A stretch of 29,878 bases of DNA from assembly GCA_035276085.1 (NCBI GenBank), contig DATELY010000258.1, forward strand, positions 1-29,878, read 5' to 3'. The notes below the pieces were generated by a model. It ran no database searches and was not told the DNA's origin. It saw only the letters and a program-made list of their open reading frames with translations. Within the stretch, counting starts at the first letter, position 1. Each line of letters opens with the position of its first letter. This DNA comes from DATELY01 sp035276085. Lineage in GTDB: Bacteria > Pseudomonadota > Gammaproteobacteria > Steroidobacterales > Steroidobacteraceae. This document shows positions 21,762 through 29,740 of the stretch, one piece after another. Made by a program: the position numbers and the translations under genes.

Positions 21762-22925
21762 ATGCCTATCTATCTCGACTACGCGGCCACCACACCGATC
21801 GATCCACGCGTCGCGCAGGCGATGTGCGAGTGCCTGGGAGCCGCAGGCGAGCATGGCAACCCGGCATCGTTGAGTCACGACTTCGGCCGCCGCGCCCGGA
21901 AGCTGGTCGAGCAGGCCCGGGCCCAGGTCGCGCAGCTCCTCAATGCCACGCCGCCGGCCATCGTGCTGACCTCCGGCGCGACGGAATCCAACAACCTTGC
22001 CCTGTTCGGTGCTGCTCGATTTCACGCTGCGCGCGGACGCCACATCGTCTCAGCGCGGACTGAGCACAAAGCCGTTCTGGATCCGCTGCAGCAACTGGAA
22101 CGCGAAGGCTTCGATGTCACGCTGCTCAAACCCGAAGCATCCGGCGTAGTCACGGCGGCGCAACTCGAGGCCGCATTGCGACCCGACACCATTCTCGTGT
22201 CGCTCATGCATGCCAATAACGAAACGGGCGCGATCCAGGACATCGGTGCGTTCGGCGCGCTCTGCCGCGCGCGAGGCATCCTGCTGCACGTGGATGCCGC
22301 GCAAAGCGCGGGCAAGCTGCCGATCGATGTGCAGGCGATGAACATCGACCTGCTGTCCCTGACCGGGCACAAGTTCTACGGTCCCAAAGGTGTCGGTGCG
22401 CTGTATGTCCGGCGCCAGCCTGCCCTCGGATTGCAGCCGCTGCTCCTGGGCGGCGGGCAGGAGTTCGGCTTGCGCTCGGGTACGGTGCCGACGCACCAGG
22501 TCGTAGGCCTCGGACTCGCTTGCGAGCTGGCGGCTGCGGAATGGGCGGACGATGCCGACCGCATCGGTTCGCTGCGCACGCACCTGTGGCAGGGCATGGC
22601 CTCTCTCGGCGAGATCGAGCCCAATGGATCCGGCGACTCGCAGCTCTGCAGCATCCTCAACGTGTGCTTTCACGGCGTGGAAGGCGAGAGCCTGCAATTC
22701 GCGTTGCGCGAGTTGGCTGTTTCAGCCGGCGCCGCGTGTTCGACCGGCTCAGCCGAGTCCTCTTATGTGTTGCGTGCGCTCGGCCGCAGCGATCAGGAGG
22801 CGCAGAGCTCGCTGCGCTTCAGCCTGGGGCGCTTCACCACGCAGGCCGACATCGACATCGCGATCGCCGCGATCCGTCGCGAAATCCCGCGGCTGCGTGC
22901 CCTGTCGCCACGCATCGCCTCCTGA
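21762..22925 (+). CDS. iscS: Cysteine desulfurase, IscS/NifS family
   Basis: A 387-residue PLP enzyme that takes sulfur from cysteine for Fe-S clusters and thio-cofactors. The N-terminus MPIYLDYAATTPIDPRV, the PLP-binding lysine K204 in LSLTGHKFYGPKG and the persulfide cysteine C326 in SAGAACSTGSAE mark it as a class I (IscS/NifS) enzyme; the 387 length is slightly short of E. coli IscS (404). The ATG at 21762 is family-typical; no Shine-Dalgarno is visible. There is no iscR upstream. The next gene starts three bases after its stop and encodes a degenerate IscU-like protein. The iscS name rests on location and class; a specialised NifS-like role is possible. Confidence 0.88.
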   Translation: MPIYLDYAATTPIDPRVAQAMCECLGAAGEHGNPASLSHDFGRRARKLVEQARAQVAQLLNATPPAIVLTSGATESNNLALFGAARFHAARGRHIVSARTEHKAVLDPLQQLEREGFDVTLLKPEASGVVTAAQLEAALRPDTILVSLMHANNETGAIQDIGAFGALCRARGILLHVDAAQSAGKLPIDVQAMNIDLLSLTGHKFYGPKGVGALYVRRQPALGLQPLLLGGGQEFGLRSGTVPTHQVVGLGLACELAAAEWADDADRIGSLRTHLWQGMASLGEIEPNGSGDSQLCSILNVCFHGVEGESLQFALRELAVSAGAACSTGSAESSYVLRALGRSDQEAQSSLRFSLGRFTTQADIDIAIAAIRREIPRLRALSPRIAS

Positions 22926-22928
22926 GGC

Positions 22929-23324
22929 ATGGCGGAGTCAGCGCCTTCCTACAGCGATTGGGTGCGGGACCATTTCGAATCGCCCCGGAACACCCCGTGT
23001 CACGCGATCGGTCCCGGAATCGTCTTCGGCCGGGCCGGCAGCAAGGCGAGCGGCGTTCTGATTCGGCTGTCGGCCCGTGTCCTGGACACCCGCCTGGCTG
23101 AATTGCGGTTCGAAGCCTACGGCTGTCCCCACATCATCGCGGCAGCGTCGCTCCTGACCGAACGGCTCGCCGGCAGCACGGTCGAAGCAGCATCCCGCTG
23201 GGATTGGCGATCCATGAACCACGCGCTCGCGCTGCCAGCCGAAAAACGTGGACGGCTCCTCATCCTCCAGGATGCGTTACGTAGTCTGATTGCGGCTGCC
23301 CGTGTACCTACCGATGGCCCTTGA
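22929..23324 (+). CDS. IscU-like scaffold protein missing cluster-ligand cysteines
   Basis: A 131-residue protein whose fold-level similarity to IscU/NifU-N is visible in VRDHFESPRN, in FEAYGCPHIIAAASLLTE (the conserved C66 region) and in the C-terminal ALPAEKRGRLLILQDALRSL. IscU proteins bind [2Fe-2S] with three cysteines. Here the first site (normally GDPxCGD) reads GSKASG at about 37-42, and the third (normally HC before the last helix) reads R107-G108, so only C66 remains; C24 is not at a conserved place. It cannot bind a cluster in the usual way. It lies between cysteine desulfurase and IscA genes, so it is probably an IscS-binding adaptor, a sulfur acceptor, or decaying. Confidence 0.75.
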   Translation: MAESAPSYSDWVRDHFESPRNTPCHAIGPGIVFGRAGSKASGVLIRLSARVLDTRLAELRFEAYGCPHIIAAASLLTERLAGSTVEAASRWDWRSMNHALALPAEKRGRLLILQDALRSLIAAARVPTDGP

Positions 23325-23378
23325 TGGCGAACTGACGGATCCTCATTCTTGGCTCACCACTTCGGACCCTGAATCACT

Positions 23379-23702
23379 ATGAGCATTGTTCTTACGCCCG
23401 CTGCCGCCGATCGTGTGAAGACGTTTCTGGCGCGCCGGGGCCATGGCGTCGGTCTCAGGCTCGGTGTGAAGAAGACTGGCTGTTCCGGCTATGCCTACGT
23501 CGTGAACTACGCCGATGACATCGGTGCCGACGATCTCGTCTTCGAGCAAGAGGGCGTCAAAGTCATCGTCGACCGCGACAGCCTGGGTTACATCGAGGGC
23601 ACCGAGGTCGATTTCGTGAAGCAGGGGCTGAACGAAGCCTTCCGTTTCCGCAACCCGAATGTGAAGGGGGAATGCGGGTGCGGGGAGAGCTTTACGGTCT
23701 GA
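23379..23702 (+). CDS. iscA: A-type Fe-S cluster carrier IscA
   Basis: A 107-residue HesB/IscA-family protein. The three conserved cysteines are present: C35 in KKTGCSGYAYV, and C99 and C101 in the C-terminal GECGCGESFTV. It carries Fe-S clusters or iron to target enzymes. The ATG at 23379 gives the usual N-terminus MSIVLTPAAADRV. It lies 54 bases after the IscU-like gene. hscB, hscA, fdx and iscX, which normally follow, are absent; a REP-like element and ndk come next. Confidence 0.93.
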   Translation: MSIVLTPAAADRVKTFLARRGHGVGLRLGVKKTGCSGYAYVVNYADDIGADDLVFEQEGVKVIVDRDSLGYIEGTEVDFVKQGLNEAFRFRNPNVKGECGCGESFTV

Positions 23703-23728
23703 AGTTGTAATTATGATGCGGGCGCGCG

Positions 23729-23850
23729 TCCCCTCCCTTGCGCAGCGATAGCGAAGCGGGGGAGGGACAGGGTGGGGGCAGGAACTACCGCTTCACCCTA
23801 GATTTGAGCGCCCCCATCCTGTCCTTCCCCCGCTGGCGCAAGGGAAGGGA
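23729..23850. repeat. REP-like paired palindromic element 3 (iscA/ndk)
   Basis: The left unit (23729-23780) has the stem CCCTCCC...GGGGGAGGG with a longer loop (TTGCGCAGCGATAGCGAAGC) and tail ACAGGGTGGGGGCA. The right unit (about 23809-23850, opposite strand) is TCCCTTCCC-TTGCGCCAGCG-GGGGAAGG with tail ACAGGATGGGGG. It starts 27 bases after the iscA stop, in a 305-bp gap that otherwise holds only a possible ndk promoter (TAGACT at 23924-23929, no clear -35). Confidence 0.88.
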
Positions 23851-24007
23851 CGTTAACGCGAGTGCTCAGGCTCTCCTCGACTACGTCGTGCCGTCTCCGC
23901 TAACCGCTTCTCGCTTCTTTCGGTAGACTTCGCGCGCCTTGCGGCCGGCGGGCCCGACCGCGAGCCCCAGCTCTTAAGCCCATTCCAGTCCAAAGGATTC
24001 CCTTGTC

Positions 24008-24439
24008 ATGGCGCTCGAACGCACGTTTTCCATTGTGAAGCCCGACGGTGTGCAGAAGAACTTGATCGGCGAGGTCTATCGCCGCTTCGAACAGGCCGGG
24101 CTGAAGCTCGTGGCTGCCCGCATGGCGCAGCTGACGCAGGCGCAGGCCGAAGGTTTCTATGCCGTTCACCGCGAGCGGCCGTTCTTCAAGGACCTGGTGA
24201 AGTACATGATTTCCGGGCCCGTCGTGCTGCAGGTTCTCGAAGGCGAAAACGCCGTCGCCAAGAACCGCGAGCTGATGGGCGCAACCGACCCGAAGAAGGC
24301 GGCGCCGGGCACCATCCGCGCGGATCTCGCCAGCAGCATCGAAGAGAACGTCGTGCACGGTTCCGACAGCGTCGAGAACGCTGCGATCGAGATCTCATTC
24401 TTCTTCGCGCAGGCAGACATCTGCCCCCGCAAGCGCTGA
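24008..24439 (+). CDS. ndk: Nucleoside diphosphate kinase
   Basis: Ndk transfers phosphate from ATP to other nucleoside diphosphates through a phosphohistidine. The 143 residues are exactly family length. ERTFSIVKPDGVQKNLIGE starts the protein, the catalytic H117 is in NVVHGSDSVENA, and NRELMGATDPKKAAPGTIR precedes it. AAAGGA lies about ten bases before the ATG, an acceptable ribosome-binding site. rlmN begins three bases after the stop, so ndk-rlmN-pilW form one operon. Confidence 0.98.
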   Translation: MALERTFSIVKPDGVQKNLIGEVYRRFEQAGLKLVAARMAQLTQAQAEGFYAVHRERPFFKDLVKYMISGPVVLQVLEGENAVAKNRELMGATDPKKAAPGTIRADLASSIEENVVHGSDSVENAAIEISFFFAQADICPRKR

Positions 24440-24442
24440 GCG

Positions 24443-25576
24443 ATGACGTCCATCGCCGCCAAGACCAACCTGCTCGGCCTCACGCGTGCCGAGCTGGATG
24501 CGTTCGTCGCGGCGATGGGCGAGAAGCCGTTCCGGGCACGTCAGCTCGTCAAGTGGATCTACAAGCGCTGGGTCGGTGATTTCGATCAGATGACCGATCT
24601 CGCGAAGAGCTTTCGTGAGCGCCTGAAGGAAGTCGCGGAAGTCCGCACCCCGGAGATCACACTCACGCAAGTCGCGAGCGACGGCACGCGCAAGTGGCTG
24701 CTGAACATGGACTCCGTCTCTGGCCGACCGCCAGAGCCGCAGGCGATCGAGATGGTGTTCATCCCCGAGCCCGGCCGCGGCACGTTGTGTATTTCCAGCC
24801 AGGTGGGCTGCGCGATGGATTGCAGCTTCTGCTCGACGGCGCAGCAGGGTTTCAATCGCAATCTGTCGGTTGCCGAGATCGTCGGCCAGGTGTGGCTGGC
24901 GAATCGTGAGCTCGGCTCGCAACCCGGCACCGATCATCGAGTCGTGACCAACGTGGTTTTCATGGGCATGGGCGAACCGCTCGCGAACTATCGCAACATC
25001 GTGCCCGCCGCGGAGATTCTCATGGACGATCTGTGCTTCGACATCTCGCGCCGCCGTGTGACGGTGAGCACGTCGGGTCTCGTGCCGCAGATGGTGAAGC
25101 TTGCGAATGAAACCAACTGCGCGCTCGCCGTGTCGTTGCATGCGCCGAACGATGCCCTGCGCGATCAACTCGTGCCGATCAACCGCAAACATCCGATCGC
25201 CGAGCTGCTGGATGCCTGCTGGCACTATGTGGACAAACAGAACGCACGCAACATCACTTTCGAGTACGTGATGCTGGATGGCGTCAACGACCAGCCGGAA
25301 CATGCGCGCGAGCTCGCGCGGCTGCTGCAGGGACGGCCCGCGAAGGTGAACCTCATTCCGTTCAACACTTTCCCCAATACTCACTATCGACGCTCGTCGG
25401 CTGCAGCGATCGAGCGCTTCCGCGACTATCTCAACGCTCATGGCGTGATCGCGACCACGCGTCGCACGCGCGGCGACGACATCGACGCGGCCTGCGGTCA
25501 GCTCGTCGGCCGCGTGCAGAATCGCACGACCGTTCGTCTCGGCTCCAAACTCGTATCGGTGGCGGTGCAGTCTTGA
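24443..25576 (+). CDS. rlmN: Dual-specificity 23S rRNA/tRNA adenine C2-methyltransferase RlmN
   Basis: RlmN is a radical-SAM enzyme that methylates C2 of A2503 in 23S rRNA and A37 in some tRNAs. The 377 residues match the family. The cluster motif is C123-x3-C127-x2-C130 (GCAMDCSFCSTA). The methyl-carrying cysteine is C351 in GDDIDAACGQL and its partner is C116 in TLCISSQVG, equivalent to E. coli C355 and C118. VFMGMGEPLANY and SLHAPNDALRDQLVPINRK are further hallmarks. The stop overlaps the pilW start as TTGA. Confidence 0.97.
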   Translation: MTSIAAKTNLLGLTRAELDAFVAAMGEKPFRARQLVKWIYKRWVGDFDQMTDLAKSFRERLKEVAEVRTPEITLTQVASDGTRKWLLNMDSVSGRPPEPQAIEMVFIPEPGRGTLCISSQVGCAMDCSFCSTAQQGFNRNLSVAEIVGQVWLANRELGSQPGTDHRVVTNVVFMGMGEPLANYRNIVPAAEILMDDLCFDISRRRVTVSTSGLVPQMVKLANETNCALAVSLHAPNDALRDQLVPINRKHPIAELLDACWHYVDKQNARNITFEYVMLDGVNDQPEHARELARLLQGRPAKVNLIPFNTFPNTHYRRSSAAAIERFRDYLNAHGVIATTRRTRGDDIDAACGQLVGRVQNRTTVRLGSKLVSVAVQS

Positions 25577-26334
25577 GAAAGCAGCTGTTGACCTGTGCCG
25601 CGCTCTGCGTGATGTTGAGCGCCTGCGCCACCCAGCAAAGCTCGATGCCCAAGGCGCAACCCGAGCGCGCCGCCGAGATCAATCTCGAGCTCGGTATCGA
25701 TTACTTGCGCAAGGGCAATCTCGAGCAGGCGAAGGAAAAGATCGATCGCGCGCTCGAGCAGGATTCGCGCAATGCGAAAGCCCAGGCCGCCGCCGGTCTG
25801 CTGTATGACCGGCTCGGTGAGCAGAACAAGTCGGAGTCGCATTTCGAGCGCGCCATCTCGCTCGATTCGAAGAATCCGGAGATTCGCAATAACTTCGCCG
25901 CCATCCTGTGTCAGCGCGGCAAGTACGAGCGCGGCGAGAAGATGGCGCTGGCCGCCATCAGCGATCCGCTCTACAAAACGCCGGAAGTTGCGCTGATGAA
26001 CGCCGGCAACTGCCGTCGCAGCGCCGGCGACGTCAAAGGCGCCGAGGAACATTTCCGCAAGGCGTTGGAACGCAAGCCGCGCTTCGGGCCCGCGCTGTAT
26101 CAACTGGCGGATCTCGAATTCGGCCAACAGAATTACATGCCGGCGCGCGCGTTCCTGGAACGCTACATGGAAGTGGCTCGTGCCAACTCCGCGAGCCTGT
26201 GGCTCGCTTATCGGATCGAGCGTCAGCTCGGGAATGCCGCAGCTGCCGACTCGTATGCACGGCGCTTGCGCAATGAGTTCCCGACGTCGAACGAGACGAA
26301 GGAGTTGATTCAGAGCGAGCGGCGCCCGGGGTGA
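25573..26334 (+). CDS. pilW: Type IV pilus biogenesis/stability lipoprotein PilW (PilF)
   Basis: A 253-residue TPR lipoprotein that helps the PilQ secretin assemble in the outer membrane; the Pseudomonas orthologue PilF is of the same length. The signal peptide ends in the lipobox LSAC (C18). About six TPR units fill residues 35-240 (INLELGIDYLRKGNLEQA, AAGLLYDRLGEQNKSESHFE and onwards). The start is TTG at 25573, inside the rlmN stop (TTGA); a later ATG would destroy the signal peptide. In most relatives rodZ and ispG follow, but here a REP-like element and hisS do. Confidence 0.93.
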   Translation: MRKQLLTCAALCVMLSACATQQSSMPKAQPERAAEINLELGIDYLRKGNLEQAKEKIDRALEQDSRNAKAQAAAGLLYDRLGEQNKSESHFERAISLDSKNPEIRNNFAAILCQRGKYERGEKMALAAISDPLYKTPEVALMNAGNCRRSAGDVKGAEEHFRKALERKPRFGPALYQLADLEFGQQNYMPARAFLERYMEVARANSASLWLAYRIERQLGNAAAADSYARRLRNEFPTSNETKELIQSERRPG

Positions 26335-26345
26335 GGCTGTTTCCA

Positions 26346-26459
26346 CTCCCTCCCTTGCGCAGCGGGGGAGGGTTGGGGTGGGGGTGGTGAGTTACGACTC
26401 TACAGCTGCGGCAAGCGTGCCCCCATCCTGTCCTTCCCCCGCTGTCGCAGGGGAAGGGA
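26346..26459. repeat. REP-like paired palindromic element 4 (pilW/hisS)
   Basis: The left unit (26346-26387) is CTCCCTCCCTTGCGCAGC-GGGGGAGGG with tail TTGGGGTGGGGG. The right unit (about 26418-26459, opposite strand) is TCCCTTCCCC-TGCGACAGCG-GGGGAAGG with tail ACAGGATGGGGG. It starts 12 bases after the pilW stop and ends 34 bases before the hisS start, the place where rodZ and ispG normally lie. Confidence 0.9.
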
Positions 26460-26493
26460 CGCCAGCACCAGCAGTTGAGCATTGGAGATTGAG

Positions 26494-27783
26494 TTGAGCA
26501 GTTCGAGCGACAAGATCATTGCGCCGGTTCGCGGCATGAACGACGTGCTGCCGCACGAGAGCGCGCTATGGCAGAAGCTCGAAGGCACTGCGCGCGAGGT
26601 GTTCACGGCGTACGGCTATCAAGAGCTGCGCGTGCCGGTCGTCGAGCGCACGGATCTCTTCAAGCGCTCGATCGGCGAGTTCACCGACATCGTCGAGAAG
26701 GAGATGTACACGTTCGAGGATCGCAGCGGCGACATGCTGACGCTCCGGCCCGAAGCGACCGCCGGTATCGTGCGCGCGATGATCTCGAACGGGCTGCTGC
26801 ACAACCAGCGTCATCGCGTGTGGTGCATGGGGCCGATGTTCCGGCACGAGCGTCCGCAGAAAGGACGTTACCGCCAGTTCCATCAGCTGGATGTCGAGGC
26901 GTTCGGCTATCCCGGCCCTGATCTCGATGCGGAGATGATCTTGCTGAGCGCACGCCTGCTCGAGCGCTTGGGGCTTCAGCGTGTGCAGCTCAACATCAAC
27001 TCGCTGGGCACGCCGGACAGTCGTCGCGCTTATCGCGAGAAGCTGATCGCGTACTTTTCGGCGCATCAGGAGCAGCTCGACGAAGACAGCCGTCGCCGCC
27101 TGCATGGCAATCCCATGCGCATTCTCGACAGCAAGAATCCGCACATGCAGCCGTTGCTCGATGCCGCGCCGTTGCTGATCGACGAGCTCGATCCGGAGTC
27201 GAAGACGCATTTCGATGCATTGCGCGCGCATCTCGACGCTGTGGGGGTTCCGTACGTCGTCAATCCGCGGCTCGTGCGCGGGCTCGACTACTACACCCGC
27301 ACCGTGTTCGAGTGGATCACGACCGAGCTGGGCTCGCAGGATTCGGTGTGCTCGGGGGGGCGGTACGACGGACTGGTCGCGCAACTGGGCGGCGAGCCGA
27401 CGCCGGCCATCGGTTGGGCATTGGGCGAGGAGCGGATCGTCGAGTTGATGCGTGTGCAAGGCGTGGGCGAAGTGGCCAACGTGCCCGACGTCTATCTCGT
27501 CGTCGTCGGCACCCAGGCCGAAGCCCAGGCGTTGCGATTGTCCGAGCAATTGCGCGATGCGCTACCGGCGCTGCGGCTCGAAACGAATTGCGGCGGCGGC
27601 AGCTTCAAAGCGCAATTGAAGCGAGCGGACAAGAGCGGCGCCCGCTACGCTTTGATCCTGGGCGAAAGCGAAACGCAGGCGCAATCCGTCGGCTTCAAAT
27701 CGCTCCGTCAGGACGAGCCGCAACGTGAGATTCGCTGGACCGACCTCGCAGCGGAACTTGCGCGTGTGTTGGCCGATCGATAG
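26494..27783 (+). CDS. hisS: Histidine-tRNA ligase
   Basis: Class II histidyl-tRNA synthetase, 429 residues. Motif 1 begins IIAPVRGMNDVLPHES, motif 2 is in the FRHERPQKGRYRQFHQLDVE block, the histidine-specific motif is LVRGLDYYTRTVFEW and motif 3 includes GGRYDGLVAQLGGEPTPAIGWALG. A C-terminal anticodon-binding domain follows from about residue 330. The start is uncertain. TTG at 26494 has GGAG six bases upstream and is preferred; TTG at 26482 would add four residues but lacks a ribosome-binding site. No ATG is available near the N-terminus. Confidence 0.96.
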   Translation: MSSSSDKIIAPVRGMNDVLPHESALWQKLEGTAREVFTAYGYQELRVPVVERTDLFKRSIGEFTDIVEKEMYTFEDRSGDMLTLRPEATAGIVRAMISNGLLHNQRHRVWCMGPMFRHERPQKGRYRQFHQLDVEAFGYPGPDLDAEMILLSARLLERLGLQRVQLNINSLGTPDSRRAYREKLIAYFSAHQEQLDEDSRRRLHGNPMRILDSKNPHMQPLLDAAPLLIDELDPESKTHFDALRAHLDAVGVPYVVNPRLVRGLDYYTRTVFEWITTELGSQDSVCSGGRYDGLVAQLGGEPTPAIGWALGEERIVELMRVQGVGEVANVPDVYLVVVGTQAEAQALRLSEQLRDALPALRLETNCGGGSFKAQLKRADKSGARYALILGESETQAQSVGFKSLRQDEPQREIRWTDLAAELARVLADR

Positions 27784-27813
27784 CCCCATTACTACATCGA
27801 GATCACGACGACG

Positions 27814-28470
27814 ATGGACGAGACACTCACAGATCGCGACCAAGAAGAGCGCCTGCGCCTGTTTCTGCGCGACAACTGGCGCTGGATGCTGGCGGGCATC
27901 GTGCTTGGTGTCGGGCTGCTGATCGGTTGGAATCAATGGCAGGGCTACAAGACGAGCGACAGCGAGGCCGCCGCTGCGGACTACGTGGAGCTGCAGAAGG
28001 TGCTGGCCAAGGGCGATCATGAGCAAGCCACGCGCATGTTGCAGACGCTGGCGGAAGAGCATGGGCGCTCGCCATATCCCGATCATGCGCGACTGCTGCT
28101 GGCCAAGACGCACATCGAAAAAGGCCGCTATGCCGACGCCGTTGCGCTGTTGCGGACCGTAGCCGAGCAATCCAAGGACAAAGAGCTTGCCGAGCTTGCC
28201 AGCCTGCGACTCGCTCGCGTGCTGCTGCAGGAAGGCAAGCCCGATGAGGCGTTGAACGCATTGAAGTTGCCAAAGGACAGCGCGTACGAAGCCCTGGCCC
28301 ATGACATCCGAGGCGATATCCACTATGCACGCGGCAAGACAACAGAAGCTCGCGCGGAATACGCTGCAGCGCTCGAAGGGGATGAAGCCGTGATCGATCG
28401 GACGTTGGTCGAGCTGAAACTGCAGCAAGTCGGCGGCAAGCCCGCGGCAGCACTGAAGGTGGCACCATGA
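27814..28470 (+). CDS. yfgM: YfgM-type periplasmic chaperone/TPR protein
   Basis: A 218-residue single-span protein. A short cytoplasmic N-terminus is followed by a helix at about 25-42 (WRWMLAGIVLGVGLLIGW) and a periplasmic TPR-like helical domain (ADYVELQKVLAKGDHEQATRM; HARLLLAKTHIEKGRYADAV). E. coli YfgM contacts SecYEG and PpiD and helps secreted proteins. Length and position between hisS and bamB fit the orthologue. The start is 30 bases after hisS and its last four bases overlap bamB (ATGA). Confidence 0.92.
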   Translation: MDETLTDRDQEERLRLFLRDNWRWMLAGIVLGVGLLIGWNQWQGYKTSDSEAAAADYVELQKVLAKGDHEQATRMLQTLAEEHGRSPYPDHARLLLAKTHIEKGRYADAVALLRTVAEQSKDKELAELASLRLARVLLQEGKPDEALNALKLPKDSAYEALAHDIRGDIHYARGKTTEARAEYAAALEGDEAVIDRTLVELKLQQVGGKPAAALKVAP

Positions 28471-29654
28471 GCCTGTCGTCGCGACTGCCTGCGCTGCGCG
28501 CCGGTTGTGCCATCGCCATCCTGGTGTTGAGCGCGGCTTGCAGCAAGGACAAAGAGATCGATCCGCCCGCCGAGCTCGTGGACATTCAGCAGCAGCTGAA
28601 CGTGCAGAAGCGCTGGAGCGCCAGCATGGGCGGCGATTCGGAACGGCTGCGCCTGGCACTGAAGCCGTATGTACTGGGCGGCCGTGTCTTCAGCGCATCG
28701 TATGACGGCGAAGTGGCCGCATTCTCGGCCGACCGCGGCAAGCGGTTGTGGCTCACGAACACGAAGACCAAGGTGTCGGCGGGCCCCTCGGCAAATGAAG
28801 AGATCGTGCTCGTCGGCACGGCCGAAGGCGAAGTCATTGCACTCGACGCGGGCAACGGCAAGCAGCGCTGGCGCAAGCAATTGACCAGCGAAGTGCTCGC
28901 GGCGCCGTTGATCACCGCGGACGTCGCCGTCGTACGCACCGTCGACGGTGGCCTGCATGAGCTCGCATTGGCCGACGGTGCGACACGCTGGACCTACACG
29001 GACACGGTTCCCAGATTGTCACTGCGCGGCAATGCGCCGCCCGTGCTGGCAGGCGAAGCAGTCATCGCGGGTTTCGACAATGGCAAGGTCGTGTCGGTCG
29101 ATCTGCACACCGGCGATGTGCTCTGGGACACCCTCGTGAGCGCGCCCCGCGGGCGTACGGAACTGGAGCGCCTGGCGGACATCGATGCGCCGGCAAATAT
29201 CGTGGGCGATGACATCTTCGTCGTCGGCTTCCAGGGGCGCATGGCGATGCTGGCGCGCGAGTCGGGGCAGATCTGGTGGGCGCGCGACGCCTCGAGCTAT
29301 CGCGGTTTCGCCATGGATGACGAGCTCATCTATCTGACGAATGCCGACAGCGTGGTCGTCGCGATGCGCAAGCGCGATGGCAATGTCGAATGGGAACAGC
29401 CCGCCTTGCGGCGGCGTTCGCTCACGGCACCTGCGATCGATGGCGACGCATTGGTCGTCGGCGATTTCGAAGGCTACCTGCACTGGCTCGATCGCAAGAC
29501 CGGCAAGATCATCGCCCGCACGAAGTCCGGCGGCGAGCGCATCACGAACGCGCCGGTCGCGACACAGGAGCTCGTGTACGTGCAGACCGATGACGGCAAG
29601 CTGCTGGCATTGAAGAGCACGCCTGACAAGAAGCGGTTGGCGGTTGGCGGTTAG
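28467..29654 (+). CDS. bamB: Outer membrane assembly lipoprotein BamB
   Basis: BamB is the beta-propeller lipoprotein of the outer-membrane protein assembly complex. This 395-residue protein has a signal peptide with lipobox LSAAC (C25) and repeated PQQ-like blades (GEVAAFSADRGKRLWL; GEVIALDAGNGKQRWR; GKVVSVDLHTGDVLWD; LHWLDRKTGKIIAR). The conserved fold ends around DDGKLLALKS. The last codons, K-R-L-A-V-G-G-stop (29631-29654), lie wholly within a GCGGTTG tandem repeat that forms a long hairpin after the gene, so the natural C-terminus seems to have been replaced by repeat-encoded residues. Confidence 0.95.
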   Translation: MSLSSRLPALRAGCAIAILVLSAACSKDKEIDPPAELVDIQQQLNVQKRWSASMGGDSERLRLALKPYVLGGRVFSASYDGEVAAFSADRGKRLWLTNTKTKVSAGPSANEEIVLVGTAEGEVIALDAGNGKQRWRKQLTSEVLAAPLITADVAVVRTVDGGLHELALADGATRWTYTDTVPRLSLRGNAPPVLAGEAVIAGFDNGKVVSVDLHTGDVLWDTLVSAPRGRTELERLADIDAPANIVGDDIFVVGFQGRMAMLARESGQIWWARDASSYRGFAMDDELIYLTNADSVVVAMRKRDGNVEWEQPALRRRSLTAPAIDGDALVVGDFEGYLHWLDRKTGKIIARTKSGGERITNAPVATQELVYVQTDDGKLLALKSTPDKKRLAVGG

Positions 29655-29732
29655 CGGTTGGTTAGAACGCTCCACTCGCCGCTCACTGGCGCTTCTCCAA
29701 ACCAACCGCCAACCGCCAACCGCTAACCGCTT
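29631..29732. repeat. Long inverted repeat of GCGGTTG units after bamB
   Basis: The left arm 29631-29665 and right arm 29698-29732 pair over 35 bases with three mismatches. Each arm is built from four units of GCGGTTG or GCGGTTA (plus one G). The 32-base loop has a smaller CGCC/GGCG stem (29677-29691). It starts inside the bamB reading frame and ends nine bases before the der start. It could be a terminator of the bamB mRNA or a mobile repeat. Confidence 0.85.
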
Positions 29733-29740
29733 TCTTCCCC

